DNA from: Lachnospiraceae bacterium
Lineage (GTDB): Bacteria; Bacillota; Clostridia; Lachnospirales; Lachnospiraceae
DNA: 64,000 nucleotides
Direction: 5' to 3'
NCBI GenBank assembly: GCA_011960625.1
Contig: BLMJ01000232.1
Span: 1 to 64,000 of the forward strand
Position 1 is the first letter of the stretch. Each line of letters starts with the position of its first letter. Shown here in pieces: positions 9,221 to 19,187 of the stretch. The notes under the pieces were generated by a model that was given only the letters and a program-made list of their open reading frames with translations, searched no databases and was not told the DNA's origin. The translations under genes were made by a program, and so were the position numbers.

Positions 9221-10243
9221 ATGAAGAAAAGAGTAAGGTTAGGCGTGTGTTTCTGTGCGGTAGTTTTGTGTGCGGCGGGGTGCAAAAAGAGCGATAACTA
9301 TAAAATTCTGGAAGCATCTCGGAATCAGACACTCCCCATGTATGAAAGTAATGATGAGGAATTAGACAGTGATAAGAATGCGTTGAAAACGTTGGAGGAT
9401 GTCTATACGTCGGGATATGAGACAGAAGAATGGAAGGTAGAAGGGGTGACGAAACCAGCAGGCATCCTATGCAGGAAGGAAGACCTCCTGATTGTTGATT
9501 GTGCTTCCGACAGTGTGACAGTGGTGGACGGCTCCGGAAAGGTTTTACAGAAAATCGGAAGAGAGGGAAGCGGCGCGGGAGAGTTCAGAAATCCTACGGC
9601 AATTACGGAATACGGCGGAAACGTATATGTTTTAGATAGGGGAAATCAGAGGGTGCAGATCTTTGACGAAAATATGGATTATGTAGATGAGATTCCGTTA
9701 AAAGACTTCAAGCTGTCAGATCCCAATTATGTTCCTGGGATGCTTGCCGTAAATGCTTCCGGGGTGTATATCGCCGGCTTATCTTTGAGACATTCTGTGG
9801 CAGACCGATATGCTCAGGATGGGAGGGAAGAGATTGGGCAAAATTTCCTTGGAACAATTTGTAGTTATCAGGAACAGATTTACCTGATTAATTCCGTGGT
9901 ACGGACGTACGACAAGGAAAGCGATAGTTTTGGCACTACCAGCAGCGGGCCGGAATGGCTGTTTACGGCAGAAGGGTCGGAATTAGTCGAACAGTGCAGT
10001 CTGCCCCATGGATTGTTCATCACAGATTTTGTGGCAGAGGACAGGGGAATCACCTGTATCAGCGTTTCGGGGTATTCTGTGTTTAGGATTGGGTGGAACG
10101 GAGAATACCAGGAGACGATTTCACGGATTGACGGGCTTCAGGATGAGGAGTACCCGAAAATATCTGTAAATGCACAGGGAGATTATTTTATTGCAATGCC
10201 TGAAGCGGGTAAGATTTTCCGGTGCCATAAAGGGCGGGAGTAG
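9221..10243 (+). CDS. Lipoprotein with NHL-type six-bladed beta-propeller
   Basis: Lipobox VLCAAGC. NHL-like segment GREGSGAGEFRNPTAITEYGGNVYVLDRGNQRVQIFDEN. Confidence 0.8.
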   Translation: MKKRVRLGVCFCAVVLCAAGCKKSDNYKILEASRNQTLPMYESNDEELDSDKNALKTLEDVYTSGYETEEWKVEGVTKPAGILCRKEDLLIVDCASDSVTVVDGSGKVLQKIGREGSGAGEFRNPTAITEYGGNVYVLDRGNQRVQIFDENMDYVDEIPLKDFKLSDPNYVPGMLAVNASGVYIAGLSLRHSVADRYAQDGREEIGQNFLGTICSYQEQIYLINSVVRTYDKESDSFGTTSSGPEWLFTAEGSELVEQCSLPHGLFITDFVAEDRGITCISVSGYSVFRIGWNGEYQETISRIDGLQDEEYPKISVNAQGDYFIAMPEAGKIFRCHKGRE

Positions 10244-10253
10244 GGAGGCTGAT

Positions 10254-11396
10254 ATGAGAAGAAAGGGAGCTTCGTTATCACGGTCAGAAAGGTTCTGGCG
10301 GTGGGGATATGGTTATCATCAGGTACGTCTTAAGATATGGCATCAAAAAAAACGGTATCTATTGTATATACTTTCTTTTTACATAGGGCTGTTGTTTCCT
10401 GCATTCTGCATTGCGAATATCCGGTCTGCAGATCAGGTGATTTATTATACCACATTTGACAATATGGAGGATTCTGTTCAGATTGAATGGTTTAGCAGCG
10501 GGTTTGAGGTTCCGGTGGCTGAGGGAACGAAATATTCTGTGAGCGCATATTATCAAGAGGATTTCCCTCAGTGGAATCATCAATATATGGCAGTCAAGGG
10601 AATCGATGAACATTATTTCTATCCATTGCCGGAAATCAGCGGGAGAGACTTTGATAAAGAGGAGCTGCGGGAAGGAGGAAGGGTATGCCTTCTGGATAAA
10701 AAGAATGCAGAAAAGTATAACTGTCGGGTAGGAGACAGGATTTCTGTCTGTGGGGAAAAACTTAGAATTATCGGGATAATGACGAATACAAAGTTTGAAG
10801 GAATTATTCTGCCCTTTGGGACGATGAAAGAAATCTGCCGGAACAAACAGAACGTACAATTTACCGGTATATTTAAGGCAGATACAAAGGAAGAGAAAGA
10901 GATGCTTGCCGCTTTTATCACGGAAGAATTGGAGAAATACGAAGACGTTGAGGTTCTCGGAGTTATGGACGGCAGAACGCTCTATGAAAATGCACTTGCG
11001 ACGAAGTGGCAATGGCGGGCAGTCAGGGGGATTTGGGCTTTCGTATCGGCCCTGTTTTTTCTGATGAATGAAACGGTGGTGCTTATGGGAAAAGCAAAGA
11101 AGGAGAGGCAGATAATCGGAATCCATATGGCGTTGGGGGCGACGGAAGGTGAAATGAAGGGAATGATGTTTTTCGAAACGCTGCTTGTCACCTTTTTTTC
11201 TGCCATGCTGGTATTGGCCACACTTCTGCCATTTGCAAGACTGGCGGCGCTTGAGAGCGCAGTGCTGCTTGACCGTACAGCGGTATTTTGGTTTCTGACG
11301 ACAGCATTTTTTATGTGTGAAATATTAACGGTAGTTGTCATGAAACATGTATTTACCGGAGAGTCTCGGCATGTGTACTTGAGAGAGTGTTTGTGA
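10254..11396 (+). CDS. ABC transporter permease (FtsX/MacB-like)
   Basis: N-terminal TM, extracellular domain, C-terminal TMs. ATG at 10254 follows the GGGAGG ribosome-binding site. Clustered with the second permease and ATPase. Confidence 0.7.
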   Translation: MRRKGASLSRSERFWRWGYGYHQVRLKIWHQKKRYLLYILSFYIGLLFPAFCIANIRSADQVIYYTTFDNMEDSVQIEWFSSGFEVPVAEGTKYSVSAYYQEDFPQWNHQYMAVKGIDEHYFYPLPEISGRDFDKEELREGGRVCLLDKKNAEKYNCRVGDRISVCGEKLRIIGIMTNTKFEGIILPFGTMKEICRNKQNVQFTGIFKADTKEEKEMLAAFITEELEKYEDVEVLGVMDGRTLYENALATKWQWRAVRGIWAFVSALFFLMNETVVLMGKAKKERQIIGIHMALGATEGEMKGMMFFETLLVTFFSAMLVLATLLPFARLAALESAVLLDRTAVFWFLTTAFFMCEILTVVVMKHVFTGESRHVYLRECL

Positions 11397-11489
11397 ATAA
11401 AAGCGGGAGGGCGGCCTTGGTGGTTATGTGAGAGTCCAGAGTGGGGATAGACATAGACAGTGTTGTGGTAGGTGTAAGGGAGATTTGGG

Positions 11490-12596
11490 ATGGAATATGT
11501 AGTCAGAAAAGCAATAAGGATGCTGTATTGGAATCGATGGATTTCTTTATTAATGGTTGGAGAAATGGCGCTTTGCATGAGCGTATTGGTCTATTCTGCG
11601 AATTTGTCCGCGTCCTTGAAAGCAGAGGAAATGCGTCTTGAAGGGCAGGAAATGGATATGGCGCTGGAAATTTTGGAAAAAAATAACCGAGAGGTTCGAG
11701 ACGAGCCGTCCCTGACGCTTAGGGATTACAAAGAGCTGCAGGAAATAACAGGGGGAAAGACCTTCCTTTTGGTAGAAATTCCCCAATTTTTCGTGGATGC
11801 AGAGACTTTTTATGAGTTTTCCCTTGTCTTGGCGGACTATGAGATATTGGGCTTAGAGGAAGGTTGTTCTTATTGGGGAGCAGAAACAGAAGAAGCTTTG
11901 GCTGTGGGAATGAATCCGGTTCCTGGGCTTCTGGTTCGCCAGATGCCCAAGCAATTCTTTGAGGAATATTTAGGAAGGAGCTATTGGGAAAATTGTGTGG
12001 TGGCGCCGATTGCATATATGGAGGAGATGGCAGGAGAGATTGCGCCTGGATTCATCTATGCGGTATGGGATTCTGCAGAATTTCCGGATGCAGACCGTGT
12101 GTCCGGACAGGTAGAGGAATATTTGCGGAAAGAGCATGGCGAACAGTACGTCTACCGGGTCTATTTGCCGGAAGCGGAGCTGAGAAATAATAGTGAGAAG
12201 GTGAAGGTTTCAATACGGGTATTAAGCCATGGAGGAATTTTAATACTTGCAGTGTTTTTTGTGGGAATCCTGTCCATTTTCCAGTTATTGTTTGAGAGAA
12301 GAAAAAGAGGGTATGGGATATGCTTGGCTTGTGGGGCGAGTCATAAGCAAATTCTGGCTGAAATATTTACGGAGGCTGCCCTAATGAATCTTGCCGGAAC
12401 AGCCATAGGCGTCTTGGCTGGCTGGATTGCCACATATGGGCTGGATGTAGGGATTATGATAGGCGGGATTAAAGTGCAGGGAAGTTTTGCCGCGGCAGGG
12501 ATTGCGCTTGCCGCCTGTGCCGGGGTGACGGCTGTCGTGGTATTGGTAGTCTATGTGAAATTGGCGAGGGGAAAGCTTGTGGAACAGATTCAATAA
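11490..12596 (+). CDS. ABC transporter permease (FtsX/MacB-like)
   Basis: FtsX-like C-terminal TMs (FQLLFERRKRGYGICLACGASHKQILAEIFTEAALMNLAGTAIGVLAG). Confidence 0.8.
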   Translation: MEYVVRKAIRMLYWNRWISLLMVGEMALCMSVLVYSANLSASLKAEEMRLEGQEMDMALEILEKNNREVRDEPSLTLRDYKELQEITGGKTFLLVEIPQFFVDAETFYEFSLVLADYEILGLEEGCSYWGAETEEALAVGMNPVPGLLVRQMPKQFFEEYLGRSYWENCVVAPIAYMEEMAGEIAPGFIYAVWDSAEFPDADRVSGQVEEYLRKEHGEQYVYRVYLPEAELRNNSEKVKVSIRVLSHGGILILAVFFVGILSIFQLLFERRKRGYGICLACGASHKQILAEIFTEAALMNLAGTAIGVLAGWIATYGLDVGIMIGGIKVQGSFAAAGIALAACAGVTAVVVLVVYVKLARGKLVEQIQ

Positions 12597-12627
12597 TTAA
12601 CGGCTTGTTGATGAAGGAGGTGCAGGA

Positions 12628-13308
12628 ATGATACTGTGCAGGGATTTAGAAAAATCATATTTTGGAAAAGGTGTGGAGACAAAGGTACTCAAAGGCGTTA
12701 ACCTTACGATTGACCGTGGGGAATTTGTCTGCATCTATGGCAAATCGGGGAGCGGTAAGTCTACACTGCTGAATATTCTGGGATTGTTGGATGAAGAAAC
12801 TGGGGGAGCTTACGAACTGGATGGGAGGGATGTCAGAAACTTTAGTAAGAAAGCGTGTGCCAGAATCCGAAACCGGAAGATGGGGTTTGTCTTTCAGTCC
12901 TATCAATTAATACCGGAGTTGAATGCGCTGGAAAATATAGCGGTTCCGCTGGGGTATGCAGGAAAAAATTCAAAAGAGCGCAAGAAGGCGGCGCAAAGAT
13001 TACTGTGTGAGTTTGGCATGGAGAAGCTGGAAAAGAAATATATATCCCAGATGTCAGGAGGGGAGCAGCAGCGCATTGCCATTGCAAGGGCGATTGCGAA
13101 TGAACCGGAGATTCTGTTTGCCGATGAACCGACGGGGAATCTGGATCAGGAAAATTCGCGGGTGGTGATGGAGCTTCTAAAGAAGTTGAATCAAAACGGC
13201 ATGACGGTGGTGATGGTGACCCATGATACGGCAGTTGCGGAATATGGGACGAGAGTGATCCATGTGGAAGATGGGAAAATTGTGGAGAAAGGGGGTGTCG
13301 AGAAATAG
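12628..13308 (+). CDS. ABC transporter ATP-binding protein (LolD/MacB type)
   Basis: Walker A GKSGSGKST, signature MSGGEQQRIAIARA, Walker B EILFADEPTGNLD. Confidence 0.95.
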   Translation: MILCRDLEKSYFGKGVETKVLKGVNLTIDRGEFVCIYGKSGSGKSTLLNILGLLDEETGGAYELDGRDVRNFSKKACARIRNRKMGFVFQSYQLIPELNALENIAVPLGYAGKNSKERKKAAQRLLCEFGMEKLEKKYISQMSGGEQQRIAIARAIANEPEILFADEPTGNLDQENSRVVMELLKKLNQNGMTVVMVTHDTAVAEYGTRVIHVEDGKIVEKGGVEK

Positions 13309-13320
13309 ACACCCCTTTTT
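13288..13320 (+). terminator. Intrinsic terminator overlapping the end of the ABC ATPase CDS
   Basis: GGGGTGTCgagaaataGACACCCCTTTTT. The stop codon is in the loop/stem. Confidence 0.85.
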
Positions 13321-13356
13321 GGTGAATCAGGGGTATCTATTTCCTGATAGTATTTT

Positions 13357-14946
13357 CTATGAATTGCTGCGTTTACATTCTTCAATCAGACAGGAGTGTC
13401 TGCGTCTGTTTTTTACATTATCTTTTTCATAAGAAATACCGACTAACAGAATATCGCCGCCGTAGCCAGAGAGTACAGACGGATATTTTTTTTCTTTTAT
13501 CTGGTGAAGCGCGCCTTTCACGGATTTGTTCCATTTCAACTCAATGACCAGTGCAGGCAAGGGCGACGCTTTTTTCGGAAAATATACAATATCTGCATAT
13601 CCTTGCCCAGAGGGTAATTCTTCAAATTTAAGATAATGGTCTTTATAACTAAAATATGCTAATTTGATTACGCTCCGCAAAGCCTGCTCATTATTATAAT
13701 AAAGAAGGGCGGTTTCCTCAGTGTGGATTTTTTCTATCTGTGCGGCAACAGCTTTGGCATTTTTGCGAACCGTGTCGTAGATAAGCTGCTCGCTTTCACG
13801 GATGCGCCGTATGGTATCGCCACGCTTCACATCACGGATTGTTTTGTTAAATTCCAGCCGGATTTCTTCATTTGGTATGCGTACATTTTTTGTCTCTTCG
13901 TCATAAGCAAGATAGCCAAGATGTATCAGTAATGTAAGGACGTCATCCTGATTTTGAAATGTAATCAAATCATTTGCAAATCCATTGGCGTCCACTAAAA
14001 CCTCAACGCCGCCGAGCAGTTTGGCAAGGGTAGCAGACAGACCGTCAAAGTCCAGGCTGATATATTCCATCAGACTTTTGGCGGCAGAGGTTTCTGTCCA
14101 GTAGGAATGGAATTTCTTGTTGCGTATCGCCTTCATGACGGAATTGGGATTATACACAGAACCGACATGCGCCAGCGTATATCCGTCATACCATTGCTTC
14201 ATCATAGCAAAGTCCATATGATGTTCCATGCATAGTTTTTGCACCTCTGTTTCAGTAAATCCTGCGTACTCGGCAAATTCCATAGGGCATACCATGGAAA
14301 ATTCCTGAAAATCAGAAATGGCAGACTGTGAGCCGTCTTTCTTTATAGGCAGGATTCCGGTCATATATGCAGCGGCAAAGATTCTTGCGGTCGTTCCGCT
14401 GCTTTTGAACAATGTGCGGAGAAATGTCAGATATTGCTTCTGAACTTCCGGCGTTTCTCGGATAGGGGCGTCCCATTCGTCAATAATCGCAATAAATTTA
14501 TTCCCTGTTAATTCTGTAGCGTTAATCAGGGTTGTGGAGAACGAGTCGTCTGTTTTCATGCCTGGATATGCCAATAGCAGTTCTTCTGTGATTTTGCGCC
14601 GGATAAAGGAAGGTAATTCTTCTGTTCCTGCTTCTCCCATGATATTCGTAATATCAAGGTAGATGACATCGAATTTGTTCCGGTATTTTCCGTAGCTTGT
14701 GTTACCGTCTGCGGCGATAGCTAGGTCGTCAAAAAGTCCGGCGGAATCGCAGGTCTTATCGTAATAGGCGCATAACATCTGTGCGGCAAAAGATTTCCCG
14801 AACCGGCGCGGCCTGCTGCAGCAAGTCAGCCTTCGGGGGGTATCGATTGTGTCGTTGATTAGGTTGATAAGTCCGCTTTTATCTACATAAATGTCGTTGC
14901 GGATGCCAGAAAAACCATGATTGCCGGGATTGAGATAGGTTCCCAT
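13357..14946 (-). CDS. AAA-ATPase-like protein with C-terminal PD-(D/E)XK nuclease-like domain (DUF1703 type)
   Basis: N-term YVDKSGLINLINDTIDTPRRLTCCSRPRRFGKS, Walker B-like KFIAIIDEWDAP, C-term YADIVYFPKKASPLPALVIELKWNKS. Confidence 0.9.
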   Translation of the reverse strand: MGTYLNPGNHGFSGIRNDIYVDKSGLINLINDTIDTPRRLTCCSRPRRFGKSFAAQMLCAYYDKTCDSAGLFDDLAIAADGNTSYGKYRNKFDVIYLDITNIMGEAGTEELPSFIRRKITEELLLAYPGMKTDDSFSTTLINATELTGNKFIAIIDEWDAPIRETPEVQKQYLTFLRTLFKSSGTTARIFAAAYMTGILPIKKDGSQSAISDFQEFSMVCPMEFAEYAGFTETEVQKLCMEHHMDFAMMKQWYDGYTLAHVGSVYNPNSVMKAIRNKKFHSYWTETSAAKSLMEYISLDFDGLSATLAKLLGGVEVLVDANGFANDLITFQNQDDVLTLLIHLGYLAYDEETKNVRIPNEEIRLEFNKTIRDVKRGDTIRRIRESEQLIYDTVRKNAKAVAAQIEKIHTEETALLYYNNEQALRSVIKLAYFSYKDHYLKFEELPSGQGYADIVYFPKKASPLPALVIELKWNKSVKGALHQIKEKKYPSVLSGYGGDILLVGISYEKDNVKNRRRHSCLIEECKRSNS

Positions 14947-15150
14947 TGGTACTCACCTCCTGAATATATTATAATATTATCAGGGAGGCTGCGCAATATG
15001 TAAAACCCGCATTTCGCCCTATCGCTTTGCGGCATTAGGAGTTGATAAAAAGAGTGCGATTTGTTATCATTCCTTATATAGACTGGAATAGCTATTGACA
15101 AAGGGAGGTCTTTTTACAGATAAACACGGATTGAAACCGGGAGGGAAACA

Positions 15151-15795
15151 TTGATAGAATATTTTGAACAAATCACTCAGGAAGAACAGGAGCGGCTGAC
15201 AGAGGTCATCCAGACCCTTTTCTCCCAGACCTATCTCCTGGAACGTCGATACGACCGGCGTACAGGAAGAATGCAGTACGTTAAGGAATACCAAACCTGC
15301 GGCAAACATCTGGAATTTCTGCGGGAGTATTTTGCCATAGCAGGAATTACGCTGAAAGAAAATGCACATATGGGTGTCGTCTATATCCAGGGCGGACAAG
15401 TCTGGGCAAAGAAGCTGTCAAGGCTTGGGACTATCTATCTGCTGGTACTGAAACTCATCTATGACGAGCAGATGGCGGCCGTATCCTCAAGCAGCCATAT
15501 AGTGACCACTTTGGGCGCCGTCAACGGCAAGGCAGGCGAATTTCGTGTGCTGAAAAGCCTGCCGTCTGTCACAGAAATGAGGCGCACAGTCGCGCTTCTG
15601 AAAAAATACCAGATGATTGAACCGCTGGAGGCGTTGGAAGAAATGAACGAGCAGACGAGAATCATCATTTACCCCTGTATTAATGCGGTACTTTTGGGGG
15701 ACGAAATTCGAAAACTGCTGGCAACATTCGGGGAGGAGGACAATTTTGGAGACGAAACAGCCATTCAAAGCACTATCGAGGATATGCCTGAATAA
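15151..15795 (+). CDS. jetB: JetB-like protein (DUF4194/DUF6063-type, MksE-like)
   Basis: 214 aa, TTG start 6-7 nt after GGGAGG. Winged-helix-like LLVLKLIYDEQ...; immediately upstream of and overlapping jetC. Confidence 0.75.
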   Translation: MIEYFEQITQEEQERLTEVIQTLFSQTYLLERRYDRRTGRMQYVKEYQTCGKHLEFLREYFAIAGITLKENAHMGVVYIQGGQVWAKKLSRLGTIYLLVLKLIYDEQMAAVSSSSHIVTTLGAVNGKAGEFRVLKSLPSVTEMRRTVALLKKYQMIEPLEALEEMNEQTRIIIYPCINAVLLGDEIRKLLATFGEEDNFGDETAIQSTIEDMPE

Positions 15796-18700
15796 TTGGC
15801 ATTACATAGACAGAAAGGTTCTGACGTTAAGCGAGGGAATCAATTTCTTTACCGGACATTCCGGCAGTGGGAAATCCACGGTCATCGACGCTTTGCAGAT
15901 CGTGCTGTACGCCAACACAGACGGCAGAGGCTTTTTTAACAAGGCCGCGGCTGACGACTCAGACCGTACCCTGATTGAATATCTGCGCGGCATGGTCAAT
16001 ATCAGCGAGAACAACGAGGCCCAATATTTAAGGAACCAGAATTTTTCCAGTACCATTGTGTTGGAGCTTGTGCATACAAAAACAAGGGAAAAACAGTGTG
16101 TGGGTGTAGTGTTTGACGTGGATACGGCGTCCAACGACGTGAGCCGGCTGTTTTTCTGGCATACAGGGGAATTACTGCAAGAGAATTACCGGATTGGGAA
16201 ACGGTGCCTAAGCGCTCTCGAATTGCGTGAATATCTGCAAAGAACCTTTTCTCCAGAACAGTTCTACTGCGGTGCAAGCAACGAACGTTTCCGCCGCCAG
16301 CTCTATGACATCTATCTGGGCGGGCTGGATATGGAGAAGTTTCCTAGACTATTCAAGCGGGCGATTCCCTTCCGCATGAATATCAAACTGGAAGAATTTG
16401 TGAAGGAATACATTTGCATGGAGCAGGATATCCACATCGAGGATTTGCAGGAGAGCGTCATGCAGTATGGACGTATGCGGGGAAAGATTGAGGAAACCTT
16501 GGAGGAGATCCGCAGGCTGATACAGATTCGGGAACGCTATCAGATTTACGACGGAAAACGCGAGGCTTCCAAGAAGTGTGCCTACCAGATTGAGCGTCTG
16601 GAAATGCTAAGGCTTACGGCTCAGGTGCGGGAATGTCGGGACAAGATAGTAAGCCGCAGGGAGGAGATTGCCGCAGGGGAAAGGCAGAAAGCCAAGCTTG
16701 AGGAAGAGCAGAGGGGAATCCAGAGGGAATATGAGGAGATCATCCTGAGGATTGCAGACAGCGGCTGCTCAGGACTTGAAGCAGAGCAGGAGGCTGTGGA
16801 TACAAAGCTTCGGCGTCTGGAAAACAGCCACAGGAGGTGGCAGCAGACGGCAGAACGGCTGAAAGGCTGGAGGAACAAAGACGTAACACCCAATCAAGTG
16901 TTGTGGGATATTGATAAATTTGCGAAGGAAGATATTTCGGAAGAAGAGCTTGAGAGGCTGATAGGAAGCCTTAAGGACCTTCAGACTGATTTGGAGGAAC
17001 AGAGGCAGGAGGCGGATGCCGACCTCCGCAAAATCAAGAAAGAAGAACGTGAGGCAAGGGATGAGCTGAAAGCCTTGAAACAGGGGAAGAAGGCGTATCC
17101 AAAGGAATTGGAGGAGGCAAGGTATAAGCTTAGAGGACGCCTTTTAGAGCGCTGCGGGAAATTCGTCAATGTGCAGATTCTTGCGGATCTCTTAGACCTG
17201 AAAGATGAACGATGGCAGAATGCGGTCGAAGGATATATGGGAAACAACAAACTGCTGCTCATCGTAGAACCGGCATATGCGAAGGCAGCCATGGACATAT
17301 ACCAGGAGATGGATAAGAAGAAATTCTTTCGGGCGTCTGTGCTGGATACAGAGAAGGTCATGAAGGAAGCACGCCCAGCGAGGAAAGGCTCGCTGGCGGA
17401 AGAGGTACTGGCGAAAGAGCCGTATGTACAGGCATATATTCATTTTTTCCTGGGAAATGTAATAAAATGCGAGACTGTGGAGGAATTAAGGGATAAGCAA
17501 ATCGGCATTACGCCGGACTGTGTCCTGTACCACAGTTTCCGCATGCAGCATATCCACCCGGATAACTATACTCGGTGCGCTTACATCGGTGAGGTTAGTA
17601 TGCGGCAGCGAATCCGCCGTCTGGAAGAGCAGTGCCAGAGGCTGCAGGAAGAACGGCTGCCGCTGCAGGAGCAGCTAGAGGAAATCCGTCAAACGATGGA
17701 GTTAGAGCAGCTTGGCCAGCCCATAGAGGATTATCTGGGGTGGCTTGGGGATATTCGGGAGATTCCGGACAAGCTTGGGCAGAAGAACCAGCTTGCAAAA
17801 AAAATACAGAAGTTAAAGAGTGAGTCTGTAGATGCCTGGGAGGAGCAGAAGCATAAGCTGCAGGAAAAGCAGGAGGCAAAGAAAGCTCAGGTTGTCAAGG
17901 TACAGGAGGCTGTCTGGAATTACCAGAAGGAGATTGAGAAGCTGAATGAAGAGCTTTTGCAGGCAGAGGCTTTCATTGTGGAGCAGCGTCGTAAGCTTTG
18001 GGGTGAGTCAGGAGAGAGGGCGGGTATATCCGGCGGAGACATCGGTAGTTTAGCGCCGTATGAGGAGGAATTTCAGCAATACCTTGCAGGCAAAAAATCT
18101 GTGAATTACGATTACCTTAAGCGTCAGAGGTTATCAGACCTCTACTCGATGCGGGAGGCCGAGGAAGAGGCTTACCAAAACTTAGTGGAGGAACGCAGCA
18201 GTTATGTGCGAAATTACCCGAATCGGACCTTCTCCACAGCCATTCGAGATAATAAACCTTACGAGGATTTATTAGAAAATCTCAGATGCGACGAGCTGGA
18301 GGCGTTTCGGGAGTCAGCAAAAGAGCAGGCGCGTTCTGCTGTAGAGCATTTTAAGGACGACTTTATTTTCAAAATCCGAAGCGCCATCCGGGAGGCATAT
18401 CAGAGGAAGGATGAGCTGAACCGGATTATAAGTGGGCTGGACTTTGGGAAGGATAAGTATCAGTTCGTGATTACGAAGAATAAAGGGGCGGACGGAAGGT
18501 ACTATAAGATGTTCATGGACGACGCATTACAGCTGCATCCGTCCCAGCTTACGGATACCATGGAGAACCAGCTCGACATGTTTACCATGGAACATGAGAA
18601 CCAGTACAAAGAGCTGATGAACGAGCTGATTCATGTGTTTATCCCGCCGGACAATGCAACTTCGGAGGAGCTTAATGAGGCGAAAAAGAATATGGATAAA

Positions 18701-19135
18701 TACGCAGATTACCGTACTTATTTGTCTTTCGATATGCAGCAGATTATAAAAGGGCAGAAGGATATGGCCATCGGGCTTGGCAGGATGATTAAGAAAAATT
18801 CCGGCGGTGAAGGACAGAATCCATTGTATGTTGCTCTGCTGGCGAGCTTTGCTCAGGTGTATAAGATCAACACTTCGGCGAAGATTAAGCGGAATCCGAC
18901 GATTCGCCTGGTAGTGTTGGACGAGGCGTTTTCTAAGATGGATGCGGAGAAAGTGGCAAGCTGTATTTCCCTGATTCGGGGACTTGGATTTCAGGCGATC
19001 ATCAGCGCCACTAACGATAAGATACAGAATTATCTGGAAAATGTGGATAAGACTTTTGTATATGCCAATCCTAATAAGCGGCATATATCGATCCAGGAGT
19101 TTGAGCGGAAAGATTTTGGAGAATTGAAAGAATAA
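15746..19135 (+). CDS. jetC: JetC-like SMC/MukB-type ATPase
   Basis: Walker A FFTGHSGSGKSTVIDALQ, long coiled coil, signature NSGGEGQNPLYVALLASFAQ, Walker B LVVLDEAFSKMD. Likely TTG start at 15746 after GGGGAGGAGG, overlapping jetB. Confidence 0.88.
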   Translation: METKQPFKALSRICLNNWHYIDRKVLTLSEGINFFTGHSGSGKSTVIDALQIVLYANTDGRGFFNKAAADDSDRTLIEYLRGMVNISENNEAQYLRNQNFSSTIVLELVHTKTREKQCVGVVFDVDTASNDVSRLFFWHTGELLQENYRIGKRCLSALELREYLQRTFSPEQFYCGASNERFRRQLYDIYLGGLDMEKFPRLFKRAIPFRMNIKLEEFVKEYICMEQDIHIEDLQESVMQYGRMRGKIEETLEEIRRLIQIRERYQIYDGKREASKKCAYQIERLEMLRLTAQVRECRDKIVSRREEIAAGERQKAKLEEEQRGIQREYEEIILRIADSGCSGLEAEQEAVDTKLRRLENSHRRWQQTAERLKGWRNKDVTPNQVLWDIDKFAKEDISEEELERLIGSLKDLQTDLEEQRQEADADLRKIKKEEREARDELKALKQGKKAYPKELEEARYKLRGRLLERCGKFVNVQILADLLDLKDERWQNAVEGYMGNNKLLLIVEPAYAKAAMDIYQEMDKKKFFRASVLDTEKVMKEARPARKGSLAEEVLAKEPYVQAYIHFFLGNVIKCETVEELRDKQIGITPDCVLYHSFRMQHIHPDNYTRCAYIGEVSMRQRIRRLEEQCQRLQEERLPLQEQLEEIRQTMELEQLGQPIEDYLGWLGDIREIPDKLGQKNQLAKKIQKLKSESVDAWEEQKHKLQEKQEAKKAQVVKVQEAVWNYQKEIEKLNEELLQAEAFIVEQRRKLWGESGERAGISGGDIGSLAPYEEEFQQYLAGKKSVNYDYLKRQRLSDLYSMREAEEEAYQNLVEERSSYVRNYPNRTFSTAIRDNKPYEDLLENLRCDELEAFRESAKEQARSAVEHFKDDFIFKIRSAIREAYQRKDELNRIISGLDFGKDKYQFVITKNKGADGRYYKMFMDDALQLHPSQLTDTMENQLDMFTMEHENQYKELMNELIHVFIPPDNATSEELNEAKKNMDKYADYRTYLSFDMQQIIKGQKDMAIGLGRMIKKNSGGEGQNPLYVALLASFAQVYKINTSAKIKRNPTIRLVVLDEAFSKMDAEKVASCISLIRGLGFQAIISATNDKIQNYLENVDKTFVYANPNKRHISIQEFERKDFGELKE

Positions 19136-19144
19136 ATGAAAAAG

Positions 19145-19171
19145 GGGGAGGCTGCGGTAAACAGCCTCCCC
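19145..19171. terminator. Hairpin between jetC and the minus-strand small ORF
   Basis: GGGAGGCTG-cggtaaa-CAGCCTCCC. Confidence 0.7.
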
Positions 19172-19187
19172 TGTCCGGTTGTTCTCC

